Assembly: GCF_937900395.1 (NCBI RefSeq)
Contig: NZ_CALCDX010000117.1
Coordinates: forward strand, 1-6,120
From: an uncultured Caulobacter sp.
Lineage (GTDB): Bacteria > Pseudomonadota > Alphaproteobacteria > Caulobacterales > Caulobacteraceae
Length of the DNA stretch: 6,120 bases
Direction: 5' to 3'
Within the stretch, counting starts at the first letter, position 1. Each line of letters begins with the position of its first letter. Position numbers and translations under genes: made by a program. This document shows, one piece after another, positions 1-4,452 of the stretch. A model generated the notes under the pieces. It did no database searches. It saw nothing but the letters and a program-made list of their open reading frames with translations, and was not told where the DNA came from.

Positions 1-46
1 GGCCGCGCTGGCCGGGGCTGGTCGGGTTAAATTGCTTCAAGGCCAT
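1..46 (-). CDS. rplB: 50S ribosomal protein L2, N-terminal fragment (cut by window edge)
   Basis: Only the first 15 codons are present; they read MALKQFNPTSPGQRG, the characteristic start of alphaproteobacterial L2. L2 is a primary 23S rRNA-binding protein of the large subunit, needed for subunit association and peptidyl-transferase assembly. The ATG lies 3 nt after the rplW stop codon, so translation is probably coupled to rplW. The only Shine-Dalgarno-like sequence is a GGGG inside the last codons of rplW, 9 nt before the ATG. Position as the gene after rplW matches the conserved S10 operon order. Identification is by recognition of the N-terminus and by synteny; the rest of the gene is outside the window. 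Confidence 0.93.
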   Translation of the reverse strand, partial: MALKQFNPTSPGQRG

Positions 47-49
47 GAC

Positions 50-346
50 TTAGAGCCCCGTCGTGATGTCGATCGACTGGCCTTCGGCCAGCGTCACGAT
101 CGCTTTTTTGACGTCGTTGCGACGACCCACGATGCCGCGGAAGCGCTTGGTCTTGCCCTTGGTCACGATGGTGTTGACCTTGGTCACCTTGACCTTGAAC
201 AGCTCTTCGACGGCGGCGGCGATTTCGTCCTTGGTCGCGTCGTTGGCCACCTTGAAGACAACCTTGTTCTGCTCGCTGAGCAGGGTCGTCTTTTCGGTGA
301 TCACCGGCGACAGGATCGTGTCGTAGTGGCGAGCGGTGGCGGCCAT
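50..346 (-). CDS. rplW: 50S ribosomal protein L23
   Basis: The 98-residue product matches L23 in length (about 95-100 residues in the family). L23 binds 23S rRNA beside the polypeptide exit tunnel and is the docking site for trigger factor and the signal recognition particle. The N-terminal [13 protein letters not shown] segment (residues 8-20) and the basic loop [14 protein letters not shown] (residues 63-76) are typical of the family. The ATG shares one base with the rplD stop in the string TAATG. A purine-rich AGAAGGA inside the last rplD codons, about 9 nt upstream, is the likely ribosome binding site, so translation is probably coupled to rplD. Nothing looks truncated or atypical. Confidence 0.97.
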
Positions 347-984
347 TAGGCGGCTTCCTTCTCAGCGAAACGAGCCGAGATCGCTTCGACCGCGTCCTTG
401 GTGAGGACCAGGGTCTGGCGACGCAGCACGTCGTAGACGTTCAGGCCGGCGTTCGGCAGGACATCCACGTTCGGGATGTTGCGGGCGGCGAGCTTGAAGT
501 TCGCGTCCACTTCCGGACCGGCGATGACCAGGGCGTTCTTCAGACCGATCTTGTCGAAGTTGGCGCGCAGGGCGGCCGTCTTAGCTTCGGTCAGAACGGC
601 GCTGTCCAGGACGACCAGCGAGCCCGACTTGGCCTTCGACGACAGAGCGTGCTTCAGGGCCAGGGCGCGGATCTTCTTGGGCAGGTCGAAGGCGTGGCTG
701 CGGACCACGGGACCGTGGGCCTTGGCGCCGCCGACGAACTGGGCCGCACGGCGCGAACCGTGACGGGCGCCGCCGGTGCCCTTCTGCTTGTACATCTTCT
801 TGCCCGTACGAGAGACCTCGTTGCGGACTTGAATCTTGTGGTTGCCCGAGCGGCGCTTGGCCAGCTGCCAGGTCACGACGCGCTGCAGGATGTCGCCGCG
901 GATGTCGTCGATGCCGAAGATGGCGTCGTCGAGATCAACGGAGCCGGCCTTGCCGCCGTCCAGTTTGATGACGTCGAGTTTCAT
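346..984 (-). CDS. rplD: 50S ribosomal protein L4
   Basis: The product has 212 residues, slightly longer than the 201 of E. coli L4. L4 is an early-assembling 23S rRNA-binding protein whose long loop lines the exit tunnel. That loop is recognisable here at about residues 45-95, with [18 protein letters not shown] (59-76) followed by [11 protein letters not shown] (82-92). The globular C-terminal part (residues 105-212) is ordinary. In gammaproteobacteria L4 is also the autoregulator of the S10 operon, acting on the leader RNA. Whether it does so here is unknown, but a structured leader with a terminator-like hairpin exists upstream of rpsJ. The start overlaps the rplC stop by one base (TAATG), and the SD-like purines (GAAGAGGGCGAAGG) come from the last rplC codons. 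Confidence 0.97.
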
Positions 985-1751
985 TAGCCTTCGCCCTCTT
1001 CGGTCGCAGCCGCGGGGGCCTCTTCAGCGGGGGTTTCAGCAGCAGCCGGAGCGGCTTCGCCAGCCTTGCGGAAGGCGCCCGGACGCGGAGCGTCAGCCGG
1101 CAGAGCCTTCTTCACGGCGTCACGAACCTTCACGTAGCTGCCTTCGTGGCCCGGGACGGCGCCCTTGACCAGGATCAGGCCGCGCTCGACGTCGACCTTC
1201 CAGACGGTGACGTTGAGGGTGGTGACGGTTTCTTGACCCAGGTGACCGGCCATCTTCTTGCCCGGGAACGTACGACCCGGATCCTGGCGGTTACCGGTCG
1301 AACCGTGCGAACGGTGCGAGACCGAAACACCGTGGGTGGCGCGGAGACCACCGAAGTTCCAGCGCTTCATGGCGCCGGCGAAACCCTTACCGACAGTGAC
1401 GCCTTGGATGTCGACCTTCTGGCCGGCGACGAAGTGGTCGGCCGTCAGTTCGGCGCCGACTTCGATCAGGGCGCTTTCCTCGACGCGGAACTCGGCGACG
1501 ACGCGCTTCGGCTCGACGGCCGCCTTCGCGAAGTGGCCGCGCAGGGCCTTCGAGGTGTTCTTGGCTTTCTTGACGCCAGCGCCGAGTTGCAGGGCGGTGT
1601 AGCCGTCCTTCTCAACGGTGCGCACGCCCGTGACCTGGCAACCGTCGAGCGACAGGACGGTGACCGGCACGTGCTGACCAGCTTCGTCGAAGAAGCGGGT
1701 CATGCCGAGCTTCTTGGCGAGGACGCCAGTGCGTTGGGTGGGGAGAGTCAT
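984..1751 (-). CDS. rplC: 50S ribosomal protein L3 with acidic C-terminal tail
   Basis: L3 is one of the first proteins to bind 23S rRNA, and its extended loop reaches close to the peptidyl-transferase centre. The loop is seen at residues 150-172 (GSTGNRQDPGRTFPGKKM and onward). Gln156 lies where E. coli L3 carries the glutamine methylated by PrmB. The first 216 or so residues align by eye with the usual 205-215-residue family length. The remaining 39 residues form a low-complexity tail rich in Ala, Glu and Pro that ends EEGEG. Such tails are known in alphaproteobacterial L3, but its role is not evident from sequence. The ATG at 1749-1751 has a strong SD that overlaps the rpsJ stop codon. The gene overlaps rplD by one base. 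Confidence 0.97.
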   Translation of the reverse strand: MTLPTQRTGVLAKKLGMTRFFDEAGQHVPVTVLSLDGCQVTGVRTVEKDGYTALQLGAGVKKAKNTSKALRGHFAKAAVEPKRVVAEFRVEESALIEVGAELTADHFVAGQKVDIQGVTVGKGFAGAMKRWNFGGLRATHGVSVSHRSHGSTGNRQDPGRTFPGKKMAGHLGQETVTTLNVTVWKVDVERGLILVKGAVPGHEGSYVKVRDAVKKALPADAPRPGAFRKAGEAAPAAAETPAEEAPAAATEEGEG

Positions 1752-1759
1752 ATGGAAGG

Positions 1760-1765
1760 CCCTCC

Positions 1766-1768
<3 letters not shown>
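1760..1768 (-). promoter_or_regulatory. Strong Shine-Dalgarno of rplC fused to the rpsJ stop codon
   Basis: On the minus strand the string TAAGGAGGG starts with the rpsJ stop codon TAA and continues as an almost ideal anti-16S sequence. It ends 9 nt before the rplC ATG if the last G of GGAGG is counted. A ribosome terminating on rpsJ therefore sits directly on the rplC binding site, which favours coupled reinitiation. Among the genes of this operon in the window, this is the strongest SD. Confidence 0.85.
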
Positions 1769-2074
<306 letters not shown>

Positions 2075-2132
2075 ATCGCTCGGTTTCCTAGTGGGCTGCG
2101 CCCGCGTCTCGAACCATTTCAAAGACCAACTC

Positions 2133-2150
2133 GGAACCCAGGTGGGCTCC
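2133..2150 (-). other. Stable hairpin in the rpsJ leader, close to the gene
   Basis: On the minus strand GGAGCCC and GGGTTCC form a 7-bp stem (one G-U pair) around the loop ACCT, about 60 nt before the rpsJ ATG. No T-run follows, so it is not a terminator. It may be a structural element of the leader or incidental in GC-rich DNA. Confidence 0.45.
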
Positions 2151-2164
2151 GTACGCAGCGTCCG

Positions 2165-2198
2165 CAAAACAAATATCCCCAACAGTCGCCTGTCGGGG
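2165..2198 (-). terminator. Terminator-like attenuator hairpin in the rpsJ leader
   Basis: On the minus strand the arms CCCCGACAG and CTGTTGGGG pair over 9 bp (one G-U) around a GCGA tetraloop, of the stabilising GNRA type. The next bases, ATATTTGTTTT, are T-rich (8 of 11). This is the layout of an intrinsic terminator, but it stands inside the S10 leader, about 90 nt after the predicted transcription start and about 100 nt before rpsJ. It has no T-run in the opposite direction. The simplest reading is a transcription attenuator of the ribosomal operon. The T-tract is interrupted, so termination may be partial or depend on a factor such as NusA. A terminator for some unseen upstream transcript is the alternative. 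Confidence 0.6.
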
Positions 2199-2218
2199 GT
2201 GATGACCAGATATTGCGC

Positions 2219-2277
2219 CTGTGAGGGCGCTATGTCCGGGCGTCTCGCGAACCGCGTTTGAGCCCGAAAGCTCACAG
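2219..2277 (-). other. Nested three-helix RNA structure in the rpsJ leader
   Basis: Reading the minus strand, CTGTGAG (2271-2277) can pair with CTCACAG (2219-2225) as an outer 7-bp helix. Inside it, CGGGC (2262-2266) pairs with GCCCG (2237-2241), and inside that CGCG (2253-2256) pairs with CGCG (2246-2249) around a GTT loop. All helices are perfect Watson-Crick and properly nested. A smaller alternative hairpin, TGAGC with GCTCA (2259-2274, loop TTTCGG), is mutually exclusive with the first two. The element lies between the predicted transcription start and the attenuator hairpin, where a ligand-binding or protein-binding domain would be expected. It matches no riboswitch class I recognise. 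Confidence 0.45.
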
Positions 2278-2296
2278 CCGGTCCAACAGAGGCGCG

Positions 2297-2325
2297 CTTG
2301 TACGTTCCAGAATCGGTTTCGTCAA
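2297..2325 (-). promoter_or_regulatory. Sigma-70-type promoter of the S10 operon
   Basis: On the minus strand TTGACG (2320-2325) is followed after exactly 17 nt by TACAAG (2297-2302). The -35 box matches the consensus in five of six positions and the -10 box in four of six. Transcription would start near 2290 and give a leader of about 215 nt before rpsJ. This is the best promoter match I found by eye in the intergenic region, and it faces the ribosomal genes. A GANTC site (GAATC, 2310-2314) lies in the spacer. Confidence 0.65.
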
Positions 2326-2365
2326 GCGCTCTGTCCGGTTCGTCTCGTCCAAAAGGACTCGAGTC
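2310..2365. promoter_or_regulatory. Cluster of three GANTC (CcrM-type) methylation sites at the S10 promoter
   Basis: GAATC at 2310-2314 lies between the -35 and -10 boxes of the S10 promoter. The 10-bp palindrome GACTCGAGTC at 2356-2365 consists of two adjoining GANTC sites and starts about 30 bp upstream of the -35 box. Scanning by eye I found only about ten GANTC sites in the whole window, so three in 56 bp is a cluster. In Caulobacter and relatives the methyltransferase CcrM modifies GANTC once per cell cycle, and GcrA with sigma-70 acts at promoters that carry such sites. That this promoter responds to methylation is inference. Confidence 0.5.
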
Positions 2366-2656
2366 GTCGGGCGGGTTCTGGATAGGCGCCCGCGCCCCTC
2401 CGCGCAAGACCCCCGCAAACATAACGCCGGTCGGCTTTTAACAGCCCCAGGTCAAAGCAAGAAATGAACGTGCGCACGCTTGCGCGTAGTCGAAATTCTC
2501 TTCTCCGCAAGTGTCACAAAAATGCATTATTCGCCCCGCAAGCGTCGCCGCGGGCCTTGAGCACGCCCCCAAACCTCCATAGATGCCGCCCCTCCCCGGC
2601 GGACTGGGCGGCCCCTCCCCCCAACAACGACCGCCCCGCCAGCCGGAGGAGCCACA
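2366..2656. other. Intergenic region upstream of the outer-membrane protein gene, no gene seen
   Basis: This stretch separates the S10 promoter from the divergent outer-membrane gene. It holds a 10-bp palindrome CGTGCGCACG (2469-2478), a short AT-rich patch around 2515-2532 (ACAAAAATGCATTATT) that may belong to the plus-strand promoter, and a C-rich stretch (about 2560-2640) that would be the untranslated leader. I could not assign convincing -35 and -10 boxes for the plus-strand gene. Short open frames on the minus strand (for example 29 codons at 2438-2527) lack a ribosome binding site and look spurious. Confidence 0.5.
2645..2651 (+). promoter_or_regulatory. Shine-Dalgarno GGAGGAG before the outer-membrane protein gene
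   Basis: GGAGGAG lies 5 nt before an in-frame GTG at 2657 and 26 nt before the ATG at 2678. It is much stronger than the AAGGGG at 2663-2668 that precedes the ATG by 9 nt. It is therefore the one feature that argues for a GTG start and a product 7 residues longer (MTKGIDP added). Confidence 0.55.
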
Positions 2657-2677
2657 GTGACTAAGGGGATAGACCCA

Positions 2678-3436
2678 ATGAATACGAAGCTCTTCGCCAC
2701 CGCCGCCCTGATCGCCGCCGCCGTCTCGGCCCCGGCCTTCGCCCAGAACGTGGGTTCGGTCGGCGCGGCCGTGAACTACACCGACATCAACACCAAGCTG
2801 GGCGGCGGCCACGGCTCGTCGGCCATCGTCGACGGCTCGGTCGCGATTCCGCTGCAAGGCGCCTGGACCGTGACCGCCAACGGCGACGTCTCGATCTCGG
2901 ACAACGACCTGTCGGATGAGACCGTCGCTTCGGCCGCCGCTCACCTGACCACCAAGATCGGCGACAGCTGGCGCGTCGGCGGCTTCACCGCCCTCTCCCG
3001 CCCGGCCAACGACACCGTCTGGGCCGTCGGCGGCGAAGCTCACAAGTACCTGTCGAACGTGACCCTGTCGGGCGTCGCGGCCTACGGTCAGTCGAACGAC
3101 CTGGACGCGGACCTCTACACCGTGCGCGGCGACGTCCGTTACTTCGTCACGGACAACTTCCGCCTGGACGCCGGCGCGGCCTGGTCGCGCATCGACACCA
3201 ACGCCAACGCGGACCTGTGGGACGTGAACCTTGGCGGTGAGTACAAGTTCGCCAACTCGGGTTGGTCGACCTTCGCCAAGTACACCCACAGCGAATCCGA
3301 CGACCTCGCCGACCTGAACGCCGACGCCATCAAGGTGGGCCTGCGCTACACCTTCGGCGGCAGCCTGAAGACCCGCGACCGCGCTGGCGCCGACCTGATC
3401 TCGGCCGGCGACCTGTTCGGCTTCGGCGTCCGCTAA
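2678..3436 (+). CDS. Secreted outer-membrane beta-barrel (porin-like) protein
   Basis: The product from the ATG has 252 residues. Residues 1-22 form a classical signal peptide: N-terminal NTK, a hydrophobic core LFATAALIAAAVSAP, and cleavage after AFA before Gln23. The mature part lacks cysteine and consists of alternating polar and hydrophobic stretches separated by Asp/Asn/Gly turns, giving roughly ten to twelve amphipathic beta strands. The last strand AIKVGLRYTF (217-226) ends in Phe like an outer-membrane insertion signal, but 26 more residues follow (SLKTRDRAGADL to FGFGVR). I see no OmpA-type peptidoglycan-binding domain. Passage of solutes is possible but no substrate can be inferred. 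An in-frame GTG at 2657 with a stronger SD is the alternative start; it would lengthen the signal-peptide N-region by seven residues. The gene is single, divergent from the S10 operon, and ends 32 nt before a terminator. Confidence 0.85.
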   Translation: MNTKLFATAALIAAAVSAPAFAQNVGSVGAAVNYTDINTKLGGGHGSSAIVDGSVAIPLQGAWTVTANGDVSISDNDLSDETVASAAAHLTTKIGDSWRVGGFTALSRPANDTVWAVGGEAHKYLSNVTLSGVAAYGQSNDLDADLYTVRGDVRYFVTDNFRLDAGAAWSRIDTNANADLWDVNLGGEYKFANSGWSTFAKYTHSESDDLADLNADAIKVGLRYTFGGSLKTRDRAGADLISAGDLFGFGVR

Positions 3437-3468
3437 GCGCGACGCCGGCCCCACGGTCCGGACATGAA

Positions 3469-3511
3469 GAAGGCCCCGGGAGCGATCCCGGGGCCTTCAC
3501 TCTTATATATA
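3469..3511. terminator. Intrinsic terminator between convergent genes
   Basis: GAAGGCCCCGGGA (3469-3481) and TCCCGGGGCCTTC (3486-3498) form a perfect 13-bp stem with the tetraloop GCGA. ACTCTTATATATA follows on the plus strand, a moderately T-rich tail suited to ending the outer-membrane protein transcript. On the minus strand the stem is followed by TTCATG, which lacks a real T-run, so it is a good stop for the plus-strand gene and a weaker one for the opposing gene that ends at 3532. Confidence 0.85.
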
Positions 3512-3531
3512 TGTGCGTGACGATGGGCGGC

Positions 3532-4371
3532 CTACTGGCCGATGATGACATCGCCCGAGCCGGCCACGTGCTTCTTGATGGGGCCGTTGACCTTGGCGAT
3601 CCGGACGTCGCCGGAGCCCATCACGCTGACCTCGACCTGATCGGCTTCGCCCTTGAAGGTGACGTCGCCCGAGCCCATCACGCTGACCTCGACGGCGCGG
3701 CTGCGGCCGCCCGCGACCGCGATGTCGCCCGAACCGGCGATATTGCCTTCCAGCTTGCCGCCGATGCTGGCGACGGAGACATCGCCCGAACCGGCGATGT
3801 TGACCTCAAGGTCGCCCCCGATCGCCTGGGTGCTGACGTCGCCGGACCCAGCGATGCTGATCTCTGCGGAGCTCGCCGAACCCGTCCGCGTGTCGCCCGA
3901 GCCGGCCTGGCTGACCTCTAGCTTTCCTTTGGTGTTGGCCACCGTCCAGTTGCCGCAGCCCGCGTTGCCGAGTTCGACGCTGTCCGAGCGGCCGATGTCG
4001 CCGAACACAGCGCCGCCGGCGCCGACGCGCACATCCATCGGCGTGCGGATGGCGACTTGCGGAATGTTCTCATAGGCCACGTCGCCGACGCCGCGCACCT
4101 TGACCCAGGTCTTGCCGTTGCGGCTGTTGCAGCCGTTGATCCGGCTCATCCGCAGATCGCCGTCGATGACGACCTTGTCGCCTTCGTTGCGGACCGTCAG
4201 GGGCAGGCTAGCGTTGGTGGTCAGGAACTCCACCTTAATGTCCGGGCGGCTCTCCGGAATGATCACAACGCGGGCGACCGCGTCCTTGATCTTCACGGAC
4301 GGCTCGGCCTGGGCGACGCCAGCGGCGGAAACGGCGGCGGCCAGCACGGCCAGGGTGGTCATAGCGCGCAT
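3532..4371 (-). CDS. Secreted head-GIN-domain (DUF2807-type) protein with seven GSGD repeats
   Basis: The 279-residue product starts with a signal peptide (residues 1-22, cleavage after AQA before Glu23), so it is exported to the periplasm or beyond. Residues 23-110 are beta-rich. Residues 111-279 carry the Gly/Ile/Asn/Val-rich pattern of the head GIN domain, with GSGD at 157, 175, 194, 213, 233, 252 and 271. The 18-20-residue spacing suggests one beta-solenoid coil per repeat. Cys81 and Cys139 are the only cysteines after the signal peptide and could form a disulfide. The family's function is poorly known; it was named as a putative adhesin head, which I would not claim here. The start at 4371 is chosen because GGGGAG lies 7 nt upstream and the signal peptide begins at once. 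In-frame ATG 4386 and TTG 4413 are less suitable. The gene follows the oxidoreductase gene after 81 nt and may share its transcript. Confidence 0.88.
   Translation of the reverse strand: MRAMTTLAVLAAAVSAAGVAQAEPSVKIKDAVARVVIIPESRPDIKVEFLTTNASLPLTVRNEGDKVVIDGDLRMSRINGCNSRNGKTWVKVRGVGDVAYENIPQVAIRTPMDVRVGAGGAVFGDIGRSDSVELGNAGCGNWTVANTKGKLEVSQAGSGDTRTGSASSAEISIAGSGDVSTQAIGGDLEVNIAGSGDVSVASIGGKLEGNIAGSGDIAVAGGRSRAVEVSVMGSGDVTFKGEADQVEVSVMGSGDVRIAKVNGPIKKHVAGSGDVIIGQ
3550..3903 (-). repeat. Internal tandem repeat of about 57 bp coding for GSGD coils
   Basis: Seven coding repeats, six of them spanning 54-60 bp to the next, underlie the GSGD motifs of the GIN protein. The two copies starting at plus-strand positions 3604 and 3661 are nearly identical over 33 bases with one mismatch, at an offset of exactly 57 bp. 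That points to recent duplication or homogenisation of these coils. The other copies have diverged at synonymous and non-synonymous sites. It is a protein repeat and not a CRISPR array, since there are no unique spacers. Confidence 0.85.
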
Positions 4372-4378
4372 CAGTAAG

Positions 4379-4409
4379 CTCCCCATCAGATGCGTGTATC
4401 TCGATGGGG
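4379..4409 (-). promoter_or_regulatory. Hairpin that covers the Shine-Dalgarno of the GIN-domain gene
   Basis: On the minus strand CCCCATC (4403-4409) pairs with GATGGGG (4381-4387), and the helix continues inward with AGAT (4398-4401) against ATCT (4388-4391) around the loop ACACGC. A single bulged G (4402) separates the two parts. The four G of the 3' arm are the core of the SD GGGGAG, which stands 7 nt before the ATG at 4371. The hairpin would hide the binding site from ribosomes. No T-run follows, so it is not a terminator of the upstream oxidoreductase gene. A role as translational switch or RNA thermometer is inference. Confidence 0.55.
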
Positions 4410-4452
4410 GCAAGCTAGCGGCGCTTCGTCCGGACCACGACTTAATTCGCGG

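Noticed and set aside
2283..2310. GGAAC-N16-GTT resembling an EcfG/SigT-type general stress promoter on the minus strand, overlapping the S10 promoter
   Set aside because: The base before GTT is T and not the C expected in CGTT, and the housekeeping boxes at the same place fit a ribosomal operon better.
2075..2422. In-frame extension of rpsJ by 116 codons upstream of its ATG
   Set aside because: The extension has no similarity to S10, the protein is complete from 2074, and the stretch holds the promoter and structured leader. An open frame of this size is common by chance at this GC content.
2438..2527. Small minus-strand frame of 29 codons beginning MHFCDTCGEE with a CxxC motif
   Set aside because: No Shine-Dalgarno before the ATG, no recognisable family, and too short to judge; the CxxC alone is weak evidence.
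2438..3454. 338-codon open frame on the minus strand opposite the outer-membrane gene
   Set aside because: It is a low-complexity Val/Gly/Arg-rich shadow of the plus-strand gene, whose signal peptide, codon use and terminator are convincing.
3550..3903. Regular repeats of about 57 bp that could suggest a CRISPR or satellite array
   Set aside because: The repeats are in frame, encode GSGD coils of one protein, and have no unique spacers or neighbouring cas genes.
4372..4413. Earlier in-frame starts (TTG 4413, ATG 4386) for the GIN-domain protein
   Set aside because: They lie in the hairpin or its base, have no Shine-Dalgarno, and put polar residues before an otherwise ideal signal peptide.
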